Positions 15,836-23,883 of a stretch of DNA of 64,000 nucleotides are shown here, one piece after another. The translations under genes and the position numbers were made by a program. The notes beneath the pieces are model-generated. The model was not told where the DNA came from, made no database searches, and was given only the letters and a program-made list of their open reading frames with translations. Position 1 is the stretch's first letter; every line of letters begins with the position of its first letter. Source of the stretch: Arthrobacter sp. efr-133-R2A-120 (lineage in GTDB: Bacteria > Actinomycetota > Actinomycetes > Actinomycetales > Micrococcaceae); NCBI RefSeq assembly GCF_030209835.1, contig NZ_JARVRF010000022.1:1-64000 (forward strand), written 5' to 3'.

Positions 15836-17425
15836 CTATGGTTTTGATGATTTGTTCAGTCTTTGGGCTACGAGGTGACCCGAGCCGCCGGAAAGCCCGG
15901 GACCGGGGTGGGTTGAAGCGCCTATATGCCACAACCCCCTCATCGGGGTCCTGTGTCCTGCGGCCTCAGGGAAGGGACGCCACAGCAGATTCTGGAAGAG
16001 CTCAGCAGATCCCCCGTAGGGGTCGCCTTTGACGGCGTTGGGGTTCTCCGAGGCCAGGTCAGTGGGTGCCAAGATGTCCCATGCCAGGACAGAGTCCCGC
16101 GTACCTGGCGCGAAGTGTTCAATCCGCGACAGGACACGTTCCATGTACTGTTCCTTCAGCTCTACGGACCAACCGTCGTCCACGGCAAGCACCCCTGCGG
16201 CATCCCCTTTGGGCGCGAAGGGCACTTCCTGCAGTTGCACCCAGAGCGTCGCCTTGCCACGGGGGGCCCGGGAAGGGTCGAGTACGCACTGCTGCCCGAC
16301 CACCACGGTCGGTTCCGCCGGCAGCAGACCCGCTTCGGCCTGGGCGCACGCTATGCCTGTACTGTCGGAGCCGTTGCTCACGTGCACGAGGGGAACCGTG
16401 TTCAGCCTGGCGTCCAGCCATTCCACGGGTTTGTCCAGAGCGAGGTGGATCTGCATTGCGCCGCGGCCGTTCTGGTACCGTACGGCGGCTTTGGCTGTGC
16501 CGTCCGGTGCTTGGCTGAGCAGCCGGGAGTACAGGGCTTGCGGAGAGACGTTGGCAAGGACCGTGTTCGTGTCGATGGGGCCGTTGGACGTCTTGAGGCC
16601 CACAACTTTGCCGGCTTCCACGAGGACTTCGTCCACATCTGTATCCAACAGAATCCGTACGCCTTTTTCACGCAGCAGGGACTCAAAGGCGGCAACAAAG
16701 TTCGAGGCACCACCTTTGACCACGGGAAGGCCATGGGTGTGCATGCTCATGGCCATGACGGGCAACATGACGCCGCCAGTGGCCTGGTCTGGGCCAAGAC
16801 CGGCATGGAGCAGCCATGGGGACCAGAGCTGGTCTGCCTCCCACCCGTCGAACCGGCTCCTGAGGTAGTTCCGGCCGCTCATCACTGAGTCCCGCACGAA
16901 CGCCTCCGTGTCCTTGATCTTCCCTCGCTTCAAGGCGCCGAAGGCGATTTTCAGGACCTGCTTGAAGGATCGAAGTTCAGCGCCGAATGCACCGAAAACG
17001 GTCCCGGCGTTGCGGCCGAGGTCTTCCAGCATCGTGAGGTAGGCGCCTTCGTCCTCCGGGGCATGGAGCCCCGCCGCAGTGACACTCGGGTCGCGGTGGG
17101 CTATGGCAACCCGGTGTGCGCCGGTCCGGGCGTCGCCAGCCACGCTGGCTGTTACGGCGCCGTCCGTGTTGCAGTATTCCAGCCCCCTGGCATGCAGTTC
17201 CCGTCCCAAGGACTGATAGGCGCCTCCCGACACGAACAAGGGATGCCAAGAGGAAAAGGTGTCGTGGACAAAGCCCGGCAGTGTCCGTTCCGAGGAGTGG
17301 ATGAAGCCGCCGAGCCTGTCCTGCCGTTCGATCAGGCACACCTGCTTCCCCGCGAGGGCGAGCTCCGCTGCGGCCACCAGGGAATTGATCCCTGAACCGA
17401 TGATCGCTATTTCACTGGAGGTCAT
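15836..17425 (-). CDS. CrtI/PYROXD2-like FAD-dependent oxidoreductase
   Basis: A 529-residue flavoprotein. The N-terminal FAD motif is AIIGSGINSLVAAAELALAGKQVCLIERQDRLGG. The C-terminal FAD site is GLWHIGASTHPGPGLSGGSGHLVAQRL, typical of phytoene-desaturase-like dehydrogenases. The substrate region (residues about 100-400) is not recognisable. Lying 8 bases before the isatin-hydrolase-type gene and 15 bases after StyA2B, it is a candidate for oxidising indoxyl, dioxindole or a similar intermediate to isatin. That step is inferred only from order. AGGAGG lies 6 bases before ATG 17425. Confidence 0.8.
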   Translation of the reverse strand: MTSSEIAIIGSGINSLVAAAELALAGKQVCLIERQDRLGGFIHSSERTLPGFVHDTFSSWHPLFVSGGAYQSLGRELHARGLEYCNTDGAVTASVAGDARTGAHRVAIAHRDPSVTAAGLHAPEDEGAYLTMLEDLGRNAGTVFGAFGAELRSFKQVLKIAFGALKRGKIKDTEAFVRDSVMSGRNYLRSRFDGWEADQLWSPWLLHAGLGPDQATGGVMLPVMAMSMHTHGLPVVKGGASNFVAAFESLLREKGVRILLDTDVDEVLVEAGKVVGLKTSNGPIDTNTVLANVSPQALYSRLLSQAPDGTAKAAVRYQNGRGAMQIHLALDKPVEWLDARLNTVPLVHVSNGSDSTGIACAQAEAGLLPAEPTVVVGQQCVLDPSRAPRGKATLWVQLQEVPFAPKGDAAGVLAVDDGWSVELKEQYMERVLSRIEHFAPGTRDSVLAWDILAPTDLASENPNAVKGDPYGGSAELFQNLLWRPFPEAAGHRTPMRGLWHIGASTHPGPGLSGGSGHLVAQRLNKSSKP

Positions 17426-17440
17426 GCGGTGCCTCCTCTC

Positions 17441-19225
17441 TCAGAAGTCCGGATGGCTGGCGGTGGCGTGGTACTTCCCGCCGTGGAACACCAGGGGCGC
17501 TCCGCCCGGGTTTTCGTATTTCTCCACCTCGCCCACGTAGATCACATGGTCGCCGGCGTCGTGCCGGGATACGGTCCTGCACTGGAAAGTGGCCACCGCC
17601 CCGTCCAACAGTGGAACTCCCGCAATTCCTTCCGATGTCTCGGCTCCCTCGAACTTGTCGATAGAGGGAGTGGCGAATTGCCGCGACAGCACGTGCTGGT
17701 CGCTCGCAAGGATGTTGATCGCGAAATAGGTGGATTCCTCAAAGTCGGTGAGGCTTGGAGCCCGCTTGCTGGGGCACCACAGCACCAGAGGGGGTTCCAT
17801 GGAGACGGAGGTGAAGGAGTTGGCGGTCATGCCCACTTTCCGTCCGTCCGCCGCAAGGGTGGTGACCACGGTGACGCCGGTGGCAAACTGTCCAAGCGCG
17901 CCCCTGAAGTCCCTCAGGTCAAAGGCGGCGGAGTCTTCCGATTTCTTGGACTGCACGAAATCTTCCGCTGCCGCGGGGTCAAACCACCATGGATGGAAGG
18001 TTCGGGGATCATCAAATCCGGCCGCGACGCTTGAAGCCAGGGCAGGATGCTCCGAGGCCTCGCCCAACGCCGCCTTTTGGTGTTCCCTGCGTGGCTTGAG
18101 CATGTCATTCGTCCACGTGACCGCCCATTGACCCCAGCCACGCCAGAATTCGTCGAAGGTCCTTTCCATCCATTTCCGGTCGAAGGCTTCCTGCCCCCTG
18201 CGAACGATGGAGTCCAGGTAGTACCGGGAAGCCAAGGTTGCGTTGTTTGAGCCTTGGCCCGTGAGCGGGTCGTTGAGCAGCACCGCATCTCCGAGGCCGA
18301 AAACCAGTCCGCCGTTGCCCAACTCCCCCACTGCGGAACGCACGGTAGGGGTGATGCGTCCCAGGAGAGTCGCACCTTCGTCCGTGAGGACTGCATCCGC
18401 AAAGTTCTTTGCTTCATGCGGGAAGTGTTCCTCCAGGATTTCCAGTGAACGCTGAAGCTGCTCGACCGGCGTGCGGATGTCGCTCCAGCGGTCCATAGGA
18501 CCACCCACGACTCCCTCGAAGACCATCATTTGGCAGGGCCCTGAGACGGTCAGTCCGGGAAAAGTGAAGAACTCCCCGACCCCGGGCACCATGGACATGC
18601 GAATGCTGTCATCGCGCTGCCCCGGCAGCTCTCCGGCACCGGGCTCTTCTTCCGCCCCAGGCTGCTCCCCGCCCGGGTTGCCAACGCTGACATAGTTGAG
18701 CGCGAGGACCCGCTGCGGACGATCGAAGGGTGACTTGGCCTTGTCCCTGGGAAAGATCTGGCCGATCTCGCCCTTGCCGGTGCTGACGATGACCAGTTCG
18801 TAGTCGCGTGCGAGTTCCTCGAGCATGCGCGGAGTGACCTTCTCGATTCGGAAGTCCCCGCCGGCGGCTACGAATGCCTCGATCCACGCGGCACTCTTGA
18901 TCCGCTGGTCGATCGAGCGTGCCGGCGCATCCAAGGGGGCCTCCCAGTCAATCGGATCCGCCGAGCCTCCCCCGTCGACCCGCACTCGGATGGCATTGAT
19001 GGCGGGCACCGCCCCGCTGTCATAGAGTCCGCTTAGCGCCGGGCCCAGCTGGGCCTCCGCGGCGAGGGCGGTGGCAAACATGCACTGGCTGGACATGACC
19101 TTGCCCGTCCGGATTTGGGTGGCTGAGCGATCCGAGAAGAGCGTAATCGCGTACCCCTCCCGCTGCAGGCCCAGGGCCAGCTGGGCGCCGGATTCGCCCG
19201 CACCGATAATTGCAATCTTTCGCAT
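17441..19225 (-). CDS. styA2B: StyA2B: styrene/indole monooxygenase fused to flavin reductase
   Basis: A 594-residue fusion. Residues 1 to about 420 are a StyA-type external flavoprotein monooxygenase: FAD site IIGAGESGAQLALGLQ, then GKVMSSQCMF, PGVGEFFTFPGL and NDPLTGQGSNNA. Residues about 433-594 are a StyB-type flavin:NADH reductase (AFDLRDFRGALGQFATGVTVV, then VGMTANSFTSVSMEPPLVL). StyA2B fusions are known from Rhodococcus and relatives, where they supply reduced FAD and assist a partner StyA1. Near residues 185-205 there is a Pro/Glu-rich insert (GGEQPGAEEEPGAGELPG) absent from the StyA1 next door. AAGGAAG precedes ATG 19225. Such enzymes epoxidise styrene and oxidise indole. Confidence 0.9.
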   Translation of the reverse strand: MRKIAIIGAGESGAQLALGLQREGYAITLFSDRSATQIRTGKVMSSQCMFATALAAEAQLGPALSGLYDSGAVPAINAIRVRVDGGGSADPIDWEAPLDAPARSIDQRIKSAAWIEAFVAAGGDFRIEKVTPRMLEELARDYELVIVSTGKGEIGQIFPRDKAKSPFDRPQRVLALNYVSVGNPGGEQPGAEEEPGAGELPGQRDDSIRMSMVPGVGEFFTFPGLTVSGPCQMMVFEGVVGGPMDRWSDIRTPVEQLQRSLEILEEHFPHEAKNFADAVLTDEGATLLGRITPTVRSAVGELGNGGLVFGLGDAVLLNDPLTGQGSNNATLASRYYLDSIVRRGQEAFDRKWMERTFDEFWRGWGQWAVTWTNDMLKPRREHQKAALGEASEHPALASSVAAGFDDPRTFHPWWFDPAAAEDFVQSKKSEDSAAFDLRDFRGALGQFATGVTVVTTLAADGRKVGMTANSFTSVSMEPPLVLWCPSKRAPSLTDFEESTYFAINILASDQHVLSRQFATPSIDKFEGAETSEGIAGVPLLDGAVATFQCRTVSRHDAGDHVIYVGEVEKYENPGGAPLVFHGGKYHATASHPDF

Positions 19226-19276
19226 TTCCAGACTTCCTTCACACGACGTTGTTCAGCAAATTGCCAGAGGGCGTGG

Positions 19277-20518
19277 CTAGGAGACCCTGGCGGCGTCGAC
19301 GCTCGCCAAGTAGGCGGCCGCCTTGTCCGGGGACATGAACCACTCCTGGAAGTCCGGCGGGTTGTTGAATCCGTTCACGAACCGGTTGGCGATTTCCGCC
19401 GACTGGTTCGCTGCACCAAGAAGCTCCAGGACATGCGGCGGGGGCGGCGCGAGGAGGGCATTTGTCCATTGGGCTACGTGCTTGGCGTAATTCCAGTAGC
19501 TTTCGAAGGTGGCCTGCATGAAGGCAGCGTCGAAGACGCCGTCACCGTGTTCTTTGATGCTCTTCAGGTAGGAAGCTGCGCATTTGCTGGCGTTATTGGA
19601 TCCTTGGCCGGTAATTGGATCGTTGAGGACCACGACGTCGGCCAGGCCCAGCACCTGCCTGCCGCTGGGCAACGTAGCGATGGGGTGGCGGACCGTCGGC
19701 GGGAACCGTCCCTGCAGGAAACCGTTCGAATCGGTGAGTTCGACGCCGGAAGCACGGTCTGCTTCCCACGGGAGGAAGGCTTTGAGGATGTTCTTGGAGG
19801 TTTCCAAGTGCTCCTGCGGCGTGAGGCCTTTCCAGCAGTCCATCGGGCCGCCTGGAATGCCTTCGAAGACCATGATTTCGCAGGGTCCCGTGGTTGTCAG
19901 CGCGGGGAAGGCGAAGTATTCCCCGACCCCGGGGATGAGGTTGAAGGAAACGGCAGAATATTCCTCCCGGGGCGTCATGCCGTTCACGTACGTCAGCGCA
20001 AGTGCTCGCTGCGGTGCGTCGTAGGTGCTTCGCCCGGCGTCCCGGGTGAAGAGCTGCGCAATTTCGCCCTTACCCGCTGCGACAATGACGAGATCCGATT
20101 CCCGTGTGTATCTTTCGAGTTCCTCTACTCCCGCATCCTCAAATATCAGTTCGCCGCCTCGTTGAACAAAGGCTTCCATGAAGCGCGGGAATTTCACTCG
20201 CTGGTCAATCGACTTGGCAGGGTTGTCCAGCCGGGAGGCCCAGCCAATGGCCTTCTCTCCCGGATTTTCAGGATGGGGAACGGTGAACGAGATCCCGTCG
20301 ACAGTCGGGGCGTCCGGCCAGAAATCCAGTTCAAGGCTGCGTTCGTGTTCCAGCGCGTCGTGGAAAATGCACTGGCTTGAGGAGACCTTGCCCTCCCGGA
20401 TTTCCTCGGGAGTTCGGTTGGAAACCATGGTTACGGCGAACCCGCCATCCAGCAGCCCGATTCCCAGTTGCAGCCCCGACTGCCCTGCTCCAACGATGGT
20501 GATGTGACGTTGTGTCAT
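19277..20518 (-). CDS. styA1: StyA1: FAD-dependent styrene/indole monooxygenase subunit
   Basis: A 413-residue StyA-type oxygenase without a reductase domain. The FAD site is TIVGAGQSGLQLGIGLLDGGF. Family landmarks GKVSSSQCIFHDALE, PGVGEYFAFPALTTTGPCE, GGPMDCW and NDPITGQGSNNASKC align with the N-terminal part of the fusion next to it. The enzyme uses reduced FAD to epoxidise the C2-C3 double bond of indole or the vinyl group of styrene. No styrene-oxide isomerase or phenylacetaldehyde dehydrogenase is nearby, whereas isatin-type and anthraniloyl-CoA genes are, so indole is the likely substrate. AAGGGG lies 8 bases before ATG 20518. Confidence 0.9.
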   Translation of the reverse strand: MTQRHITIVGAGQSGLQLGIGLLDGGFAVTMVSNRTPEEIREGKVSSSQCIFHDALEHERSLELDFWPDAPTVDGISFTVPHPENPGEKAIGWASRLDNPAKSIDQRVKFPRFMEAFVQRGGELIFEDAGVEELERYTRESDLVIVAAGKGEIAQLFTRDAGRSTYDAPQRALALTYVNGMTPREEYSAVSFNLIPGVGEYFAFPALTTTGPCEIMVFEGIPGGPMDCWKGLTPQEHLETSKNILKAFLPWEADRASGVELTDSNGFLQGRFPPTVRHPIATLPSGRQVLGLADVVVLNDPITGQGSNNASKCAASYLKSIKEHGDGVFDAAFMQATFESYWNYAKHVAQWTNALLAPPPPHVLELLGAANQSAEIANRFVNGFNNPPDFQEWFMSPDKAAAYLASVDAARVS

Positions 20519-20536
20519 GTTGTTGCCCCTTTGTCC

Positions 20537-20707
20537 TTAGATCTTCTCGGCATGTCTGAATGATTTGGGTCCCGCTGCCGCGAACACGGTGGGGGAATCT
20601 AGCCCAACTGGGAGCGGGAAACTAGTTGATGGCCAGCCTTGGCGCCGGTTTGGGCAAGTTTGTTCCCATCCCTGGCGCGGTTCGTGAACCACCTTGACGT
20701 TCTTCAC
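20537..20707 (-). CDS. Mini-ORF B, related to mini-ORF A before the SDR gene
   Basis: A GTG at 20707 preceded by GAGAGGTGAG opens a 56-codon frame that ends 18 bases before StyA1. The first 20 residues match mini-ORF A (21653-21567) at about half of positions: start-KNVK, then VHE, R, WE, T, P. Several codon differences are synonymous (GTG/GTT Val, GAG/GAA Glu), which hints at protein-level conservation. The ribosome site overlaps the SDR stop region, 6 bases away. The tail after residue 22 has no counterpart in A. No family is recognised. It may be a small subunit, a leader peptide, or the remnant of a duplicated gene start. Confidence 0.45.
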   Translation of the reverse strand: MKNVKVVHEPRQGWEQTCPNRRQGWPSTSFPLPVGLDSPTVFAAAGPKSFRHAEKI

Positions 20708-20713
20708 TTGCAC

Positions 20714-21508
20714 TCACCTCTCTTTAGCCGCGAGCAGGGGTATGGTCTCCTCGGCACGTTCCGGGCCCAACGCGGAGTACCCGCCGTCGACCGCCCAGTC
20801 AGCACCGGTGACGAAACTTGCCCGATCACCTGCGAGGAAGGCGACGACGTCGCCGATCTCCTCAGGACGGCCAACCCTCTTCAGCACATGAAACGGCGCG
20901 GCAACAGAATCCGTCTTGCCGATGTTTCCGTTGCTGAGGGTATCCATGATGTTGCTCCAGACCCACCCCGGACTCACCGAGTTGACCCTGATCCCGTCCT
21001 CGGCGAAATCGACCGCCATGCTCCTGGTCAGCTGAACAAGGGCCGCCTTGCTCGCGGGATAGAGCCACCTCCCCGTCTGGGCAACGGAACTGGAGATCGA
21101 AGTGAAGTTCACGATGGCGCCGTGCCGGGAGGCCTTCAGGTGGGGCCGCGCGGCCTTGGCAGCCATCACAGCGCTGACCAGGTTGACGTTCAGTGCTTCA
21201 AGCCAGTCGCTCCGGCCGGATTCCGCACCGTCGTCCTTATAAGTGCAGGCCAGGTTCACGAGGATGTCGACGCTGCCGTGCCGTGCGACAGTTTCATCCA
21301 TGAGGCGGGACAGCGCCGCATCGTCAGTGATGTCGGTCTGCGAAAAGTGGATGCCGCCGCCCAGGGCATCCACCTGGGCGCCTCCTGCGGCGTCAATATC
21401 TGCGACGACGACGGCGGCGCCCGCGTCGCGTAGTGCGGCAGCTACGCCCTGGCCGATCTTTGTCACGCCTCCGGTAACGATTGCGGTCCTGCCTGAGAGT
21501 CCGGACAT
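20714..21508 (-). CDS. Short-chain dehydrogenase/reductase
   Basis: A 264-residue classical SDR. The NAD(P) motif is TGGVTKIGQGVA at the N-terminus, NLACTYKDD occupies the usual NAG strand position, the catalytic Ser region is NFTSISSS, and the Tyr-Lys pair is YPASK. It ends with a normal WAVDGGYSALG tail. In the Acinetobacter indole (iif) pathway an SDR oxidises indole-2,3-dihydrodiol to 3-hydroxyindolin-2-one. Position directly ahead of StyA1 suggests the same kind of step here. ATG 21508 is preferred because AAAGG lies 7 bases upstream; ATG 21523 lacks a ribosome site. Confidence 0.87.
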   Translation of the reverse strand: MSGLSGRTAIVTGGVTKIGQGVAAALRDAGAAVVVADIDAAGGAQVDALGGGIHFSQTDITDDAALSRLMDETVARHGSVDILVNLACTYKDDGAESGRSDWLEALNVNLVSAVMAAKAARPHLKASRHGAIVNFTSISSSVAQTGRWLYPASKAALVQLTRSMAVDFAEDGIRVNSVSPGWVWSNIMDTLSNGNIGKTDSVAAPFHVLKRVGRPEEIGDVVAFLAGDRASFVTGADWAVDGGYSALGPERAEETIPLLAAKER

Positions 21509-21566
21509 CGCCAAACCTTTCATCGGTAATCAGTGGGATGGTTGATTGCTTGGGTGGGACGGTCGC

Positions 21567-21653
21567 TTACTTCGCGGACGGTCTTGGGATTGGCCGTGGG
21601 TGAGTCCGTTCCCACTCCACGCGCCGCTCGTGCACGAGCTTGACGTTCTTCAT
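21567..21653 (-). CDS. Mini-ORF A, first frame of the monooxygenase operon
   Basis: ATG 21653 with GAGGTGAG ending 5 bases upstream opens a 28-codon frame ending at TAA 21569-21567, 58 bases before the SDR start. The product is basic and contains KNVKLVHERR, one Trp, and a Pro-rich end. The 30 bases spanning its ribosome site and first five codons match mini-ORF B at 26 positions. Being first in the operon with a good ribosome site, it is probably translated. A function as leader peptide, translational enhancer or small partner protein is open. I recognise no family. Confidence 0.5.
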   Translation of the reverse strand: MKNVKLVHERRVEWERTHPRPIPRPSAK

Positions 21654-21692
21654 TTCCGCTCACCTCGCTAAGGTGGATTCGTTGTTGCTGTT

Positions 21693-21710
21693 GTATGACC
21701 TGCGTCATAC
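21693..21710. promoter_or_regulatory. Perfect palindrome between AraC regulator and monooxygenase operon
   Basis: GTATGAC (21693-21699) and GTCATAC (21704-21710) are perfect inverted arms with a 4-base spacer in the 154-bp divergent gap. The right part, GCGTCATAC, also occurs at 12113-12121. AraC proteins often bind direct repeats, so the palindrome may serve the PaaX-like regulator or another factor. It lies 40 bases before mini-ORF A. Confidence 0.55.
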
Positions 21711-21807
21711 TTGTCCTAGAAGTGACTCTATTCACACCCTGAAAACCGGTATATCCACTTGGCGCAGGGCACATCCGAAAAGCGAAACCCTGGGAAAGTC
21801 GGTGCCA

Positions 21808-22791
21808 ATGGTCAGGATTCTTCCGCGCGACGTCTTGAGGGGCCTCCCCACGGTCGCCACGACCGACGTCGATGACGCACACGAGAAGATTGCCAATTTG
21901 TTCTGCGGCCACGACCTCGTTCCTCGCACGCGTGGAACGTCGGTGGACATGAAGCTACGCTCCCTGCACAGAGGCGACGTCGGAATCGAGTACCTGGACT
22001 ACGGTGCGGACGTCCGGATCGACCCCCAAGGCCTGGAAAACTTCCATCTGATCCAGATTCCACTGGCGGGGCACGCCCGCATGGACGTGGGCTCAAGCAC
22101 CGTGGATTCCAGCCCCAGAGTCGCGACCGTTCCACCCGTCGATCGCCCTTTTTCAATGGCCTGGGATCAAGGAACCCCCCATTTGATCGTCTACGTGCGC
22201 CGCCTGGCACTCGCAACCGTGGCCGAACAGGTCTATGGTGAGGCTGCCAGCAAGGCGGTGGACTTTGGCTATTCGATGAACCTCGCCACAGCCGCCGGAC
22301 GCGCTTTCCTGAGATCCGTCGTCGAACTCCACGACGACATGATCAGCGAGGCCGACGGCGCCGCGCCCGTTTTTGTCCAGAAGCTTCTGGTAGACACCAT
22401 GCTGTCCCGACTGCTCATGGCGATGGACGACGCCCCCGCGGAAAGCGGTGACCGCAACCCGGATTCTGAGAGCAGATTGATTCGGCGCTTCAGGGAGCTC
22501 CTGGAACATCATTCATCGGAGGATCTTGCCGTCCCGGACATAGCGGAGAACCTCGGGGTTTCGGTCCGCACCCTTCAACTCGCCCTACGCTCCGAGACAG
22601 GGGCAACGCCGTCGGAACTGCTGCGGAGGGTACGGCTGGACCGCGCCCGGGAAATGCTTCTCGAGGCCGAGCCGGGCGAGCAAACCATCATTTCGATAGC
22701 CGAGCGCTGCGGATTCTCCCATCAGGGACGTTTCTCTGCTTTGTATCTGGACACCTTTGGGGAACTGCCCTCGGAAAGTCTGCGGCGGTAA
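21808..22791 (+). CDS. AraC-family transcriptional activator
   Basis: A 327-residue regulator. The N-terminal about 200 residues are an AraC-binding-like ligand domain (DYGADVRIDPQGLENFHLIQIPLAG). The C-terminal about 100 residues carry the double helix-turn-helix: LAVPDIAENLGVSVRTLQLALRSETGATPSELLRRVRLDRAREML, then IISIAERCGFSHQGRFSALY. It is divergent from the SDR-StyA1-StyA2B operon and is its likely activator, with indole or an oxidation product as inducer. This role is inferred from position. ATG 21808 is chosen for domain fit; its ribosome site is weak. Confidence 0.85.
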   Translation: MVRILPRDVLRGLPTVATTDVDDAHEKIANLFCGHDLVPRTRGTSVDMKLRSLHRGDVGIEYLDYGADVRIDPQGLENFHLIQIPLAGHARMDVGSSTVDSSPRVATVPPVDRPFSMAWDQGTPHLIVYVRRLALATVAEQVYGEAASKAVDFGYSMNLATAAGRAFLRSVVELHDDMISEADGAAPVFVQKLLVDTMLSRLLMAMDDAPAESGDRNPDSESRLIRRFRELLEHHSSEDLAVPDIAENLGVSVRTLQLALRSETGATPSELLRRVRLDRAREMLLEAEPGEQTIISIAERCGFSHQGRFSALYLDTFGELPSESLRR

Positions 22792-22830
22792 CAGAGAACG
22801 CTTCCGCGATGGCACGGGACCGGTGAACTC

Positions 22831-23160
22831 ATGCCGGAAAAGATGATCGCGCTGATCGGCATTCCGAGGCAGCGCGCCATGTCGGCAGGGACACCACGGC
22901 ACACGATCCGCGTCAGTGACGAACTGCGGAACGAAGCCCACCGCAAAGCAGTGCGGGAAGGCACGTCCGTGTCCGAACTCATCCGCACCCGGCTCCGTGA
23001 CTACGTCTCGGCGCCGGCCGAGCACCGGCACACCATCGCCGACTCCCTCGTCTACTTGGTCCCTGACCATTTCAACGACCTGCACGGCCCCGCGACCGGA
23101 ACCATGGAACTCCCCCTGCACCCGGCTGATTGTTCCTCCTCGCCGGCGGCCAGGCCCTGA
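22831..23160 (+). CDS. Ribbon-helix-helix-like small protein, possibly a truncated antitoxin locus
   Basis: A 109-residue frame. RHTIRVSDELRNEAHRKAVREGTSVSELIRTRLRDYV is a typical ribbon-helix-helix DNA-binding segment, beginning near residue 23. The tail YLVPDHFNDLHGPATGTMELPLHP resembles the start of a family of uncharacterised actinobacterial proteins as I remember it, but the frame then changes into CSSSPAARP and stops. That suggests a remnant of a two-gene locus cut off by recombination. ATG 22879 is an alternative start. Convergent with the TetR gene 12 bases away. Confidence 0.45.
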   Translation: MPEKMIALIGIPRQRAMSAGTPRHTIRVSDELRNEAHRKAVREGTSVSELIRTRLRDYVSAPAEHRHTIADSLVYLVPDHFNDLHGPATGTMELPLHPADCSSSPAARP

Positions 23161-23172
23161 TGAGATAACCCT

Positions 23173-23763
23173 TCACGCCTTGAGGTTTGGCAGGGATCCG
23201 GCTTCGGCCGACCGGGCCAGGATTGTCCACAGATAGCGGATGGCACGCTCAACGCCTTCCTCGTCCACGCCGGCGATAAGTTGGAGCACCAGGCCGTCGA
23301 GGGCCGCGAAGGCGGCCTGCGCCGCCCCCGAATCACTGCCTAATCCCAAGCGGCCAAGTCCGGCCGATAGCGCCGAAATGTAGCTTTCGTAGAGGTGGCG
23401 GACCGCGCCAGCGAGTTCCGGACGCCGTCTTGCCTCCAGGATCATTTCGTACTGGAACGTCTGCAGGTCCGGGTTTTCGCGTATGAGCGCCATGAGGCTG
23501 CGGCAAAAATCGTCTTCATTCGAGGGCAGGTTCTCCAGCCCGGACAGGCCAATCGACCGGCTGACCGACCACTCCAGCGCCGCCTCGATCAGGGCATCCC
23601 GGCTACCGAAGTGATGGGCCACGAGCGAGTTGTTCACGCCGGCGATCTCGGCGACGGCACGGTACGTCAGACCCCGCAACCCCTTCCGTGCCACCACGTG
23701 AATCGTAGCGGCGAGCAGGGCTTCCCTGCCGGTGCCATAACCGGCACTGACGAACTCTTCCAT
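23173..23763 (-). CDS. TetR-family repressor 1
   Basis: A 196-residue TetR regulator. The N-terminal helix-turn-helix reads REALLAATIHVVARKGLRGLTYRAVAEIAGVNNSLVAHHFGSRDALIEAAL. The C-terminal domain (FQYEMILEARRRPELAGAVRHLYESY) binds an unknown ligand. It is paralogous to the second TetR at 25617. It is divergent from the cupin/amine-oxidase pair and two palindromes lie between them, so it most likely represses that operon and itself. No clear ribosome site precedes ATG 23763; translation may be nearly leaderless. Confidence 0.87.
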   Translation of the reverse strand: MEEFVSAGYGTGREALLAATIHVVARKGLRGLTYRAVAEIAGVNNSLVAHHFGSRDALIEAALEWSVSRSIGLSGLENLPSNEDDFCRSLMALIRENPDLQTFQYEMILEARRRPELAGAVRHLYESYISALSAGLGRLGLGSDSGAAQAAFAALDGLVLQLIAGVDEEGVERAIRYLWTILARSAEAGSLPNLKA

Positions 23764-23794
23764 AAGGCAGAGTCTAATGCCCTTCGAAACAGTC

Positions 23795-23856
23795 TTGACG
23801 GCAACACTAAGCAGATGCTTAGATGTGATCCTCACCACAACTAAGCATCTGCTTAT
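23795..23856 (+). promoter_or_regulatory. Promoter with two TetR-type operators
   Basis: TTGACG (23795-23800) and TTAGAT (23819-23824) are 18 bases apart and form a plausible sigma-70-type promoter. CTAAGCAGATGCTTAG (23807-23822), a near-perfect palindrome, overlaps the -10 region. A second copy in inverse orientation, CTAAGCATCTGCTTAT, lies at 23841-23856. A repressor bound here would block transcription of the cupin and oxidase genes. Confidence 0.7.
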
Positions 23857-23883
23857 TTTCAGCATCAACACCAAGGAGACACC

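Noticed and set aside
17441..20518. Styrene degradation as the purpose of the StyA genes
   Set aside because: No styrene-oxide isomerase or phenylacetaldehyde dehydrogenase gene is near, and the downstream genes fit isatin and anthranilate instead. Styrene activity may still exist as a side reaction.
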